A stretch of 64,000 bases of DNA. Origin: Halictus rubicundus. Taxonomy: Eukaryota; Arthropoda; Insecta; Hymenoptera; Halictidae. The notes below the pieces were generated by a model. It was given only the letters and a program-made list of their open reading frames with translations. It made no database searches and was not told the DNA's origin. How positions within the stretch are numbered: position 1 is the first letter of the stretch; each line of letters begins with the position of its first letter. A program made the position numbers and the translations under genes. This document shows positions 10,689 to 20,798 of this stretch, piece by piece. The stretch covers positions 186,001 to 250,000 of the forward strand of contig NW_027488566.1 of NCBI RefSeq assembly GCF_050948215.1, in the 5' to 3' direction.

Positions 10689-11379
10689 TCGTCAGACAAT
10701 GCGTTCGAAGTTTCTTCTTCAGATATTTCTTCTTCTGCATATTCGGTCTCGCTTTCATTTGTAGAATTTATAGGCTCAAAGGGGAGAAATAAATCCAAAC
10801 TTTCTTTCAGGAACGACATTGTCTTTTTTCTTCTAGGTTGTCTTAAACTTGTTAAAAGGGGATCAGAAGTAAGAGTCTGTTGATGACATCCAGATTACAT
10901 GCCTTCCTGGAAAACTTTCTGACATAACTCCGTCTATACTGGCGAAAATGTTTGTTTCTCGCCTCGGCTGCTTCTGATAATTGCCCAATAGGCAAAATTG
11001 TATTTTCTATGACTTTTGGTCCGAGAATTAATATTTTGTGTGTTGTGGGTGACATGGGATACCACCCATATAATGAGACGTACATTTCTGCTGTCTCTGT
11101 TGTATACGTTGCAAATTTTTGTTTATAATTTTTGTTTAAATTTGTTAAATATTTTTAATTTTCAGATCTTACTTGCAACTTCATGATTGGTAGTTTGTAG
11201 GATACATGTACTAAATGTTCAAATAACCGTATTCGAGCATGTAAAATTGATAAACCTAATTCCAGTGATTTCGGATTCACTTCGTTTTTCACTATTAAAT
11301 TATTTAATTTTCTACCAGTAGCTCCGCAAATGTAGCATCTCATTGTTGAAGAAGTGCTTGTAACAGCATTGCATATTTT
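10689..11379 (-). pseudogene. C-terminal part of a CxxC TE-associated protein
   Basis: Reading on the minus strand: KICNAVTS, then a zinc-ribbon-like MRCYICGA, LHARIRLFEHLVH, a stop, then YPMSPTTHKILILG, LPIGQLSEAAEARNKH and, after a frameshift, TSLRQPRRKK and a Glu-rich tail. These blocks occur together in a recurrent arthropod repeat protein that I recognise by motif but cannot name. A piece between the stop near 11158 and the YPMSPT block seems to be deleted. The protein continues upstream at 12085-12474 across a solo LTR. Confidence 0.6.
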
Positions 11380-11384
11380 ACCAC

Positions 11385-12063
11385 TGTAGCGGCCAGCCTG
11401 GGACATCTGGTTATGGCATGGGTACTGCTTTACGCTCTTGGAACGTGACTTTGGGGATTTTTAGAAATTAGGTACGGAGTGGCCTTGTCACCGTTTTAGC
11501 TAATTTCCCATTCGTGTCCGTTCCCAGGGCGAAGCTGCCCTTCTCTAGTTTCGCACTTGACGATTGCCAGACGCCCTGGGTCTTTCCCAGGCTCTGGCAA
11601 CTCTTCACCCGTGGTGAGTGGTTGATGGCCCTTGGTTCATCAGGATGGCTTTGGGGCCATCAGAATGTTCCTCGGTCCCATCTTCCACTTTCCAACCGTC
11701 CACCCCCCAATTGGTCCTCGTCTTGGCCAATCCGGGATATCTCTCGTCATCCAAGGAAGGGAGGAAAATCCCGAAGTAGAGGGAGGATCTACCCTTACGT
11801 GGGTTCTTGGCTCGATCCTTCCAATCAATTGGCTTCCAAGCACGCTAGGGAAAACGACGTTCTCTAGCTGCTCTCTTGTACGCTATTCATTTGTATTCGG
11901 TTACGGTTCAAATCACCATTGTAAATACAGTCCACTGCTTTAGTTTGTTATATTTGGTCTTCCTTTATTACACGAGGAAAACTCCTATCATTAGTCGACA
12001 CATCGCGTGTAAATCAACATCACAGGCTCGAACATCCTTCGGGATAATCACGAGCAACAAACA
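11385..12063. mobile_element. Solo LTR with 5-bp target duplication
   Basis: A 679-bp segment starts TGTAGCGGCC and ends GCAACAAACA. ACCAC stands on both sides (11380-11384 and 12064-12068). Removing the segment and one ACCAC restores an open frame reading FTMLGGKICNAV across the junction of the interrupted host protein, which independently confirms both edges. No internal coding region is present, so it is a solo LTR or an LTR-like nonautonomous element. Confidence 0.82.
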
Positions 12064-12068
12064 ACCAC

Positions 12069-12474
12069 CAAGCATAGTGAATATCAAATTATGCTTGACA
12101 GATATGGATCTGTTATTTTCTGTAGTTTTCGTTTCTTGTAAACTCCTTATCTTCGTTTGTATATAATTTACTTCTTCATTTATAATATTAGTAGTTTCCT
12201 TCACGAATCTTATTCTTATAGGCCTGCAATATCCCGGGGATGATGGTACCGGATTTTTCCACACGACTCCTTTATCAGTGGAATTGATTAATTGTAATGG
12301 TACTAATGAACATTGAAATATACTCGCATCAGTATCAGAGCTATTTTCAAATTTTTGTTTATATAGTGACTGCTGTGAACCGTCACACGCCCACTTACTT
12401 ACCAATTCAAATGTATTGCTATTATTTAAATTACTTACTACCTCTTTTAAATATAGTAATAAGCGGGCTGCCAT
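12069..12474 (-). pseudogene. N-terminal part of the same CxxC TE protein
   Basis: Open frame with FELVSKWACDGSQQSLYKQ, CSLVPLQL, GVVWKNPVPSSPGYCRPIRI and a helical VKETTNIINEEVNYIQTKI. These blocks precede the CYICG zinc-ribbon in the family. The frame reads into the solo LTR at 12063 and resumes at 11379. Upstream of 12474 an LTR edge (12497) interrupts it, so the true start is lost. Enzymatic role is not known to me. Confidence 0.6.
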
Positions 12475-12496
12475 ATGGTTTAATAAATTTTGTAAG

Positions 12497-12996
12497 TGTT
12501 TGGGAATGGGTGGCTGGGACAGCCTTATCGGAAGGCTTGGAAATTCGAGGCGGATGTTCGGAAACGGTTTGGGCGAAAACTCCGTGCGCGACGATACGAT
12601 ACGTGCGGAAAGGTAGGAGAGAGCACGTGGTCGGTTAGTTTGTACGAGAATTCATGTAACACTTTGTTGAATCACTCTTGTATTTGGTAACAGCAAGGTA
12701 CACAGTCGAAAATAAATGACACGTGTGATCCACTTGACTGAGTTTGCGATTTACGCGCGATGCGGTACAGATAAACTGTTAAAACGACGAAATCGATTCT
12801 CAAGACACGTGGTTGTGCGCCGACGGTTCGCGGAAAAAGAAGGCCGATTCCGGGAATCGCTCGCGGATGTCGTCACTCGCGAGTGCGACGATTGGCTGGT
12901 GTACCGTGGGCTGATTCGCGGAGAGGAACGTGTTCGGGAACTAATTAGCGCCGCGCTTGAGCGCGCGCAGATTGAATTTCGGCGCCGATTCCCAAA
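12497..12996 (-). repeat. LTR, probably 3' LTR of the BEL element
   Basis: The 500-bp segment has 11-bp inverted ends (TGTTTGGGAAT...ATTCCCAAACA). On the minus strand a long G-rich tract (about 13000-13021), interpretable as an expanded polypurine tract, directly precedes its TG end, as expected of a 3' LTR for an element to the right. It does not resemble the LTR at the other end of that element (17790-20542), so either the BEL unit is recombinant or one of the two is a neighbour. Confidence 0.5.
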
Positions 12997-13351
12997 CACA
13001 CCGCCCCCCCCCCCACCCCCCGTTGAACGGATACGTTCAACACGGAATTGCCGTGGCGCAAGCGTGGCGATGTTCGCGCGTGCGTGTCTTCTCGGTGGCC
13101 GAAACGGGTGATCGGCGGAATCGGCTGGTGTCGCGGGTATTCGGGTGCGGTCGGTCGCCCGCTGTCACACGACGAACTGCGTAGATGCGTTGAGATTTTG
13201 TGTCGTAGTGATTATATCGCGTACAGGTAGGTGGATTTGGTCGGTGTACCGGCTAGACATATCCAAATATACAACATATACTCAACCTACAGCTAATTAA
13301 TTCTAACTTAAATCTACGCGGTATGTACAATTGTGCAGGCAGCACGTGTCT
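12997..13351 (-). other. 3' untranslated region between integrase and LTR
   Basis: Noncoding on the strand of the BEL element. It starts after the integrase stop and ends in the poly-purine-like tract. No other gene is seen. Confidence 0.45.
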
Positions 13352-14797
13352 TCATGTGCTCGTCGACGCGTCGCTCACCTCGTTGATCGCGACCGGGAGG
13401 AAGCAGATTTTCGCGATCGGGCGTTTGAACTCGCCATGGGCTGTCTTTACGGAGACGACTCGCACCAGCCCATCGTCGCCCGGATGGCAGGCTACGATCC
13501 GGCCCAGTTCCCACGTGCTCGGAGGGGTGTTGGCGTTGCGCAGCAGGACGATCTGCCCGACTCTCGTCAGTGTTCCCTTAACCTTCCATTTGGGAGTCTG
13601 GTGGAGTGTCTGCAGGTAGTCATTCGTCCAGGCTTTCCAGAAGTTTTCCGTAAGGCGGTGGATGAGCTGCCATCGGGACAGCCGGTGTTCCGCCAGGTGG
13701 AGGACGCTGGGTTCCGGACTCGCGACGAGAGCGGCACCGATTAGGAAATGCCCCGGTGTGAGAACGGAATAATCGTCGAAGCAGTCGGACGTCGATGCTA
13801 TCGGGCGGGAGTTGAGGCAAGCCTCGACGCGGCAGAGGAAGGTCGACAGCTCCTCAAAGGTGAGGGTATGTGCCCCGATGCACCGTCTAAGGTGGTGCTT
13901 GACACTTTTGATCGCTGCCTCCCACAGTCCTCCAAAATGAGGGGCTGCGGGGGGTAGAAAGTGCCACGATACGCCGTCGATCGCGAATTTATTTCGGACA
14001 TTGGTGTCGCGAGTGGCGGCGCGGTACGCTGCGGTTAGTTCACGGTTCGCCCCTTGGAAGGTGGTGCCGTTATCGGAGGCCATGGAGCGCGGTATGCCTC
14101 TTCGGGAAACGAACCGGTGATAAGCGGCAAGAAATGCTGCAGACGAATAGTCGGAAACCACTTCCAAGTGAATTGCCTTTGTGGTGAGGCATACAAATAC
14201 GGCTATGTACGCCTTTCGTGATTTGTGCCCCCTTCCACGGGCGGTGCGAACTTGGATTGGGCCTGCGTAGTCGACGCCTGTGTGAACGAATGCTCTTTCG
14301 GTTTTAGTGGTGCGCGAGGCCGGCAGATCCCCCATGAGCTGGTGTGGGATGGCGGCCTTCTCCCGGGTGCATGGAACGCACCCGTACAAGACGGCTCGCA
14401 CTGTTGCGCGTGCTCGCAAGATCCAATATTCGTGTCTGAGGCACGCGAGGGTGAGCTGCGGGCCTGCATGAAGGTGAGTGAGATGGGTGTGGTGTATAAG
14501 GAGGGATAGGAGAGGATGGGAGCGGAGGATGATAGGTTCTTTTGCGGTTTCAGGGAGCTGCGCCTTCGACAGCCGTCCTTTGGCTCGGATGAGCCCGTCA
14601 GAATCGAGGTACGGGTTCAAGGATGATAACGGACTCGATTTTGGGACGGTTCCGTGAGCGGCGAGTGTGCGCAGTTCTTGCGGAAAGGTGTCGGCTTGGA
14701 TCCGCTTGAGCCAGTGGCTTTTTGCGCTGGCGACCTTGTCGGGAAGGAGCGCCGTCGTTTCGTAGCCGCAAGGTTGTGACCGCAGCCTTTTAATGAC
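13352..14797 (-). CDS. BEL/Pao integrase region, apparently intact
   Basis: From LNPYLDSDGLIRAKGRL, the usual start of the BEL integrase region, the frame runs to the stop without interruption. It shows the zinc-binding HH-CC region (HTHLTHLHAG ... CVPC), and all three catalytic residues: Asp in GVDYAGPI, Asp in SDNGTTF and Glu in GLWEAAIKS. A C-terminal domain with WELGRIV...GDDGLVRVV follows. It is the best preserved transposon domain in the window. A single TAG at 14801-14803 separates it from the upstream RNase H part in the same frame. Confidence 0.9.
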   Translation of the reverse strand, partial: VIKRLRSQPCGYETTALLPDKVASAKSHWLKRIQADTFPQELRTLAAHGTVPKSSPLSSLNPYLDSDGLIRAKGRLSKAQLPETAKEPIILRSHPLLSLLIHHTHLTHLHAGPQLTLACLRHEYWILRARATVRAVLYGCVPCTREKAAIPHQLMGDLPASRTTKTERAFVHTGVDYAGPIQVRTARGRGHKSRKAYIAVFVCLTTKAIHLEVVSDYSSAAFLAAYHRFVSRRGIPRSMASDNGTTFQGANRELTAAYRAATRDTNVRNKFAIDGVSWHFLPPAAPHFGGLWEAAIKSVKHHLRRCIGAHTLTFEELSTFLCRVEACLNSRPIASTSDCFDDYSVLTPGHFLIGAALVASPEPSVLHLAEHRLSRWQLIHRLTENFWKAWTNDYLQTLHQTPKWKVKGTLTRVGQIVLLRNANTPPSTWELGRIVACHPGDDGLVRVVSVKTAHGEFKRPIAKICFLPVAINEVSDASTST

Positions 14798-14803
14798 TCG
14801 CTA

Positions 14804-15780
14804 CACATACGCGGTTACGCGGATCAACTTCGGCCACGAGGAGTAGCGCGATGCCAAGTCGAACGGGTCAGGGGTTGAGACCATGCTGGCGACTGAGACG
14901 GGACGCGCTTCGCATTCGGTGTGGTCGGTTGAGTCGAAGGTGCGAATCGGCCAAACCTCGGGGGTTTCTTTGAGCCATGCTGGCCCATGCCACCAGAGTG
15001 GGTGACTCTGGAGTTGGCGTGGAGAAATGCCTCGTGAAGCACAGTCGGCGGGATTGTCCTGCGTGGGGACATGGTGCCAGTACACGTCAGGGAGAGTGGT
15101 CTGAATTTTGGCGACCCGGTTGGCGACGAAAGTCTTCCATTTCGCCGGAGATTGGCTGAGCCAGGTGAGGACGATGCTCAAGTCGGTCCAACAGTGGGTT
15201 TCGCACTGTTCGCATCGGAGCGATAGGCGTACGAATGCAACGAGGTTGGCTAGCAAGAGCGTGGCACTCAGCTCCAGGCGAGGCACACTGATGGTCTTCA
15301 CGGGGGCCACCCGTGACTTCGCCACGAGGAAGGCAACTTCGACGCGTCCGTCCCGAAGCACGCTGCGGATATAAACGGCTGCAGCGTAGACCATAGAGGA
15401 GGCGTCGGCGAAGCCGTGAAGACTTCGTCTTAGGACCGGGCCAGACGCTATTGGACGAGGGATCTGGGTGGCGGCGAGATCCGGAAGCTGTCCGAGATAC
15501 GTCTGCCACTCGAGGTGAAGCTTATCCGGGATAGGTTCGTCCCAGTCGCACCGTGCCGCCCACAGTCGCTGCATGATCAGCTTGGCCGTGACAACGACCG
15601 GAGCGATCCTGCCCAGCGGGTCGAAGAGACGTGCCAGGGCTGACAGGACTGCTCTCTTGGTGTTGGTCGGCTCGGTGGGGTGATGGAGCCGAACCAGGAA
15701 GCGGTCGAACGCTGGGATCCACGCGATCCCGAGGATCGGGATCGAGAGGTGGCGTATGTCGAAATGGTAGGCGGACGATG
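14804..15780 (-). pseudogene. BEL RNase H region after an RT deletion
   Basis: The frame begins LGIAWIPAFDRF, then RLFDPLGRIAPVVV, FADASSMVYAAAVY, SRVAPVKTISVPRLEL and WTDLSIVLTWL, the BEL RNase H order, and VPTQDNPADCASRG. Upstream, near 15760-15780, it joins directly to the end of the RT N-terminus in another frame, so the RT palm with its YVDD is absent. Comparison with the second BEL element (30010-31888) puts the loss at roughly 200 residues. The TAG at 14801 ends it. Confidence 0.85.
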
Positions 15781-17462
15781 TAGCGTCCAGCTGGATCACG
15801 GGTATGTGTATTACGGAAGTGGTGCTCGCACCGTTCGTCGTCCTTTGACAGGAGACTACATGTTGAGATTTCTTCAATTTCCCAGAACCGTCTGAGGGCT
15901 TGGTCGAGCGGCTCAATACTGGCGCAGTGATGGACACCGATGGAAGGTAGGGTTTGAGAGGATGCGATGGGACCGGATAGGATCCACCCGAGAGTGGTAT
16001 TCTGGGCAACCGGAGTTGCAGGTAAGCCCCTTCGTATGCCTCCGACGATGAGTTGGCTGTATAGATCGGCCCCGATAATCAGGTCGATCGGCTCCGAGCT
16101 CATGGGGTTGCTGTCGGCCAGCTCCAGGTCTGAAATATGAGACCAATTAATTTCGGTTCGTTTTCTAGGTGGGACGTAATTAGTGAGCGTTTTCAAGATC
16201 ACCGCGGTCGTCGAGTACGCAGGTCGATCCTTCATCGCTGGAGAAACGGTGATCCGGACCGTGGAGTGTGCGACGGATTGCGCTTCGCCGATACCGGTGA
16301 CTCGAATAAGTTGCCGCGTTCGGTTGAGGCGCAGCAACTGAGCGGTCCTCTCCGAAATCAAAGTCGCCGCGGAGCCCTGGTCCAGGAGCGCTCGGACGGT
16401 GGTACGCCAACCGTGTTGTGAATGGACCTGTACATGGGCAGTTGATAAGAGCACGCCGTAACGAGTTGGCGAGTCGGAGACCAGATTGGCGCTGATCGTG
16501 GGCTTGTTTTCGGAAGCGACGGCTAGGCTTGGGTTGGCGGCGCGCGGATTTTCGGAAACGCGTGGAAAATGCAGGAGCGTGTGATGCCGCTGCTTGCATT
16601 CCTTACAATGGTGTTGGCTCGGGCATTGCGCGTTCGCGGGTTTTGCCGAAAAACAGTTAATACAACGTCGTTGTGTTTTTATGATGTTGTAGCGATCGGA
16701 CGGCGATTGGGCGACGAACGCCGGGCACCGGTAAATAAGGTGGTTCTGTCGACAAACAGGGCAGGTCACGGTCGAAACAGCGGTTGCGTGCGTAGCGAGT
16801 GACTTTGCTTTCGGTCGTTTAACGGTCAAAGTTTCGGTTGGAGCGCCAATTTGAATAGGCGCCATTGCTTCGAGCGCTCGCGATCGCGATTCGAGGAACG
16901 TGTCGAATTCGGCGTACGTGGGAAACTCGCTCGCGGTTTCGAGTTTGAGCTCCCACGCTTTCCGGGACGATCCATCTAAATTTTGAACGCCGAGGAATAC
17001 AATAATGGCGCTTTTGAGCGCTTGCGTGGAGGCATTGATTCGGTCGCGTAGATTACGTAATTCCGGCGCGGATTCGGAGGTTACTTTCGGGAGCGAGAAT
17101 AACGTGGTAAGGTGCGTCGTGATCAAGCGGCGCTTATTCTCGTACCGCGACGTAATTAACTTCCACGCGACTGCGAAATTATTGTCGGTAATCGGTAGAT
17201 GCGCGATCGCGTTGCTCGCTTCGCCCTTTAACGACGAGCATAAAAAATGTAACCGGTCAACGTTGGCTAGAAAGGGTTCGTCGATAACCATTGACGTAAA
17301 GCGGTCGCGAAAGCTTTCCCAAGCCTCGAACGATCCGTCGAACGACGGCAGCTGGATTCGCGGTAGATGCGCGGTCGGCCTGGACGTTGGTATTGGAGAG
17401 GTACTTACTCCTTTGCTGGATGCCGCATCGGCGCTTGTGGTGGTTTTAAGTACCTCTGCCAT
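15762..17462 (-). pseudogene. BEL gag, protease and RT N-terminus
   Basis: The gag part has LPSFDGSFEAWESFRDRF and a nucleocapsid with Cys/His clusters (CPVCRQNHLIYRC, CINCFSAKPANAQC, CKECKQRHHTLLH). The protease carries the active-site LLDQGSAATLIS, where BEL proteases have DQGS. It continues to IDLIIGADLYSQL, NTTLGWILSG and GRYIVRLPF of the RT start, then loses frame at the RT deletion. The start at 17462 (MAEVLKTTT) is chosen because residues further upstream are translations of the leader repeats; family comparison suggests the real gag N-terminus is missing. Confidence 0.88.
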
Positions 17463-17525
17463 GAAGTCCGACGCCTCCAGGTAGTTTTCTAAATCAGGGA
17501 ACCTCTGGGAGGTTGGAGTCAAACG

Positions 17526-17785
17526 CAGACGCACCCGATGCGAAACCGAGGAGCTACTAGGAGGATGAAACTTCGCGAACGCACCCAATGCGAAATCGGG
17601 GAGTCACTAGGTTGGACACGCGGCGAACCCGATATGAAAGGAAGGTGGAAAACTCACAGACGCACCTGATGCAAAATCAGGGAGCTGCTAGGATACGGAA
17701 GAACCCAATGCGAAATCGGGGACCCGCTAGGATGGTATAGTTTTCGTGGAAGCACCCAATGCGGAACCGGGGATCCACTAGGTGG
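17526..17785 (-). repeat. Five leader repeats (CCTAGTGG...GCATTGGGTGC)
   Basis: On the plus strand, copies of GCACCCAATGCGAAATCGGGG followed by xxxCTAGG begin at about 17529, 17580, 17661, 17703 and 17751. Spacing varies between 42 and 81 bp. The single copy beside the LTR at 3738 shows that the motif belongs to the leader right after LTR type A. The core TGGNTCCCCGGTT could be or contain a primer-binding site; that is unproven. Confidence 0.75.
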
Positions 17786-17963
17786 GAGAAATCTTCGTTG
17801 ATTTGAATTTAAGATTAGTAAGCCTCGTAACTTATATAATTTTAATTGATACAATCCGAGCGGTAAGATTGTATCATGTGGGAACGTTCAATTATTAGAT
17901 TAGGATATTGGGCAATAATTAAGGGTTGTAGATTACGCGAGTTAACAAACAAGACAAATATAT

Positions 17964-20203
17964 TGTAACGGTATACGCCTCGTGCGGGAAGCGCTGCGAA
18001 ACAAAAAAAAGAAACAAAACAGAAACAAAAACAAAACATTTTTTTAAACATTTTTTTTTAGAAACAAAAATGCTTTATTTATTGACTCCGGTCGCCTGGG
18101 TTCCCGGACGGTCCGGCGACAGGTTCACGGTGGTAACCTGCCTCTCCACCGGCCTGGTTATATAATAGAACAAAAGAAAACAGAATCGTGAGGGTGGACG
18201 CCCGGTAATGAACAATGAAAAATTAATACAACTATTCCCTAACGACGCGAACTTAGACTAATTGAACCGCGGGGCATCGGTATCCCCGGGCGCGAATCGA
18301 ACGAACGCAGTGGACTTAACCTAATTTCTTCGCGGAGCGTCGGTATCTCCGGTCTCGGTACGGTTCGCGGTGGTCCGGAGTGTCACGGTGAAGAACCGGA
18401 GTTTTCCTCGGTACGGTACGCGGCGCGGTACGCGTGAAGCGTGGGGCGAGCCGTGCTCGCTGGCGTGGTGCTTTGTTCGGGCGCTCTCGGCGCGGTCCCG
18501 AACTCTCCCGACTCTCGCTGCGCGATCGCCTCGGCCAGGTGTTGTTACGGCCGCGGCCCAGCGAGTTGTAGTGAATTGACGTGGGTTTCCTCCGTCGGCT
18601 GGGCGCGGAGAGGAGAGGCACGGGATCCGCGGAACTCCCCGTCCGCCGTCCCCGCACAACCGTAGCTCGAGCACGTAGGCACAGACGTAAACCTAATGCC
18701 TACGACTCGAAACCGGCGAGGTCGCTCGTCTCCGGTAGTATACCGAGAGGCGAGCTCCACACGCTGCTGCGGTCGATTGGAGACTGAACGTCTGGAGCGC
18801 GACGCGGGATCCCGGAGGGGAGGGCGGGACGCGGGAACGGGTCCGGGTGGTGGGGATGACGGTCCGGAGTGTCGAAGCTACGGTGCTCTGAAAAGAGCAG
18901 GCCGTTGATCGACTGCCTCCCAGAACCTGATCGCGGTCTCGGTCTCGACGTATGGGACGTAAACCCACGTACTCTTCGGCCGATCCCAGCACTTCGGCGT
19001 GTTCGCCCGATAGTATACCGAGGCTAGCACGATTCAGCGCGGCTGCGAGAGGATCTGGGCTCGGGTGTTCGCCCGAGAGCTGCTCCAGACCAACTCCGGT
19101 CTCGGATGGTTCCGTCGCGATCTTTATAGCCCAAACGCGGACCTCGTGTGCTCGTTCGCGAATCTTCGGTGTAACAGACCTGGCTGCGCCAGGCCTGTTC
19201 CGAGCCGAACACGGCCGACGGATACCGAGATCCGCCGGCACCCGCGAGCGCCCCCGCGACCCCCGCACCACCGAACCGATCTTGGCGGGAACCGGAACCC
19301 GCCATGATGCGACACCGTCGCGCCGGATGCGTGACGACACCGGAAAAGCCGGCCGCGATCCGTACCGCACCGCACCCCCTCGCCCGGCAAGACGAGAGAG
19401 ACGAACCGGAAAACGCTCTCTTCGGTTTTCCGCCGTCATAGCGACCAGTCGTATTATCGAACCGTATTCTCCAGCCGCCGATACCGACCGCACGGATACG
19501 CTCGAACTCGCGCTGTTCCGACGCCGAGAAACCGCCCGCCGATTCTCGCAGAGTATTATTTTACCCGCGGATCTTATAACCGCGAGTGTGACGAGTTACT
19601 CGCGACCCGCGAACACCGATCTACGCCGCTGCGTACCAGACCACCTGGAGAGCCGCCCCGAACGCCGAGCGATCGAGGACCGGACCCAGGGTAAGTACCT
19701 TTCTTTCCCGTTAACCCGATACCTCCGCTTCCGCCCACACACCCACGGAGAGCGAACCACCCGCAGCCGGCCCCACGCCGGCCGTCCTGGGGCACGGGCT
19801 CTCCGCCCGCCGAAATTACCCTGGTCCGGATACGCCGCCGCGTACGGCCCCGACCCCGCCGTAACCTGAGTCACGAACCGCGACCGCCGACCGCCGAAAC
19901 GCGAAGCCGGGACAGTGACGAACATTTTGACTACTCGTGTCGTTAATCACCCGTTCCCGTCCGTCCGCGTCCCGCCGCAACCCTCGCGTTATCCTGCGCG
20001 AACCCTGGCACGGCGAGCCACATCCGGCCGCGAGGGATCCGTTGTACGGGATCCGCCGGGAAACGGACCCGTTACATCGGCACACGCCGATTGGTCCGCG
20101 CCCGGGCTGGATTCGCGGATTGGCGCGCGGCTGGCCCGCGCCGGTGATTGGTGCGGGTTAAGGTACAACTCGACTCGCAACGAGACACATGCGTCTCGTT
20201 GCA
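17964..20203. mobile_element. GC-rich TG..CA element, TSD ATAT
   Basis: The insert starts TGTAACGGTATACG and ends GTCTCGTTGCA, with ATAT at 17960-17963 and 20204-20207. The uninterrupted LTR copy near 3550 reads CAGAATATATTTGTC, exactly what removing the insert gives, so the site is confirmed. Without a further nested unit (19170-20076) it is 1329 bp. Long GC-rich reading frames inside (for example 18952-19869) have no recognisable motif and overlap frames on both strands, so I do not call genes. Likely a solo LTR or nonautonomous LTR element. Confidence 0.8.
19170..20076. mobile_element. 907-bp TG..CA element, TSD TCGG
   Basis: Starts TGTAACAGACCTGGCTGC, ends GGACCCGTTACA, flanked by TCGG at 19166-19169 and 20077-20080. 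A second, closely similar full-length copy (912 bp) lies at 32656-33567 with a different target duplication, so both ends are defined twice. It contains no convincing gene. Probably a solo LTR of an element absent from the window. Confidence 0.85.
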
Positions 20204-20547
20204 ATATTCTGATTTAAGATAATTACAAATGTTGTTGTTTGTGTCGCGAGTGAATGTAATAAGTATACAATTTGAGAATTAGATAGCGATTGTTAAATGC
20301 CAAATAGAATATATACCGAACTAACGGAATCTATAAGGTTACGAATTGATTCGAAAGGGACTTTAACCCGATCTCACTAGACTTGACGCGACGTGACTGC
20401 ACGAGTACTGAACCGCGTCTGAATCTTGACTGAACCGCTTCTCAACTGAACCAAAGAGGATGAAAACGAATTTCTTTATATACCTTGAAAATGAAAGGGG
20501 TACTCTGTTTAAGATTTGATGTCGCGTAGGGTCACAGTCACATTTTT

Positions 20548-20798
20548 TGTCACTTCTAATGAAAAGCAGGCCTCAGTTAGATTTTCGTTAAAAGGGATTA
20601 ATGAAGGTTATCCGGGCTATTTCCTATCAGAATATTGATTAACGGATGCCAGAAGGGAGTGTCTAGAGATTTTGATATAAAGAAGGCATACAGTATCTTT
20701 CGTTAATAAAAGGGGCCTGTTGGGACGCTTTTCGTTCTCAGAAAAGAGATTAGAAATTCTAATCGAAATAAACGTGGAGAACGTCTCCATACGTAACA
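20548..20798 (-). repeat. Short LTR-like end of the copia remnant
   Basis: On the minus strand it starts TGTTACGTATGG directly after the truncated RNase H coding sequence (which ends IFEDVTYG) and ends GAAGTGACA; 251 bp is a typical copia LTR length. Only five T residues separate it from the edge of LTR type A at 20542. No second copy is available to prove it. Confidence 0.45.

Larger units (their letters stand above)
17790..20542 (-). repeat. LTR type A carrying two nested inserts
   Basis: Without its inserts this is about 510 bp and matches the plus-strand copy at 3251-3724 over its full length (start TGTGACTGTGACCC at 20542 on the minus strand; AACCTTATAGATTC and GATACAATC blocks shared). 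It lies directly upstream of the BEL leader repeats, so it is taken as the 5' LTR of that element. It is split at 17964-20203. Confidence 0.78.

Noticed and set aside
12716..13111. 131-codon frame with a proline run
   Set aside because: It crosses an LTR and its adjoining poly-G tract; the prolines are the homopolymer itself.
18952..19869. 305-codon open frame in the GC-rich insert
   Set aside because: Long frames exist on both strands over the same bases, the composition is Arg/Pro/Ser-rich as expected of GC-rich random sequence, no motif is seen, and it crosses the boundary of the inner 907-bp insert.
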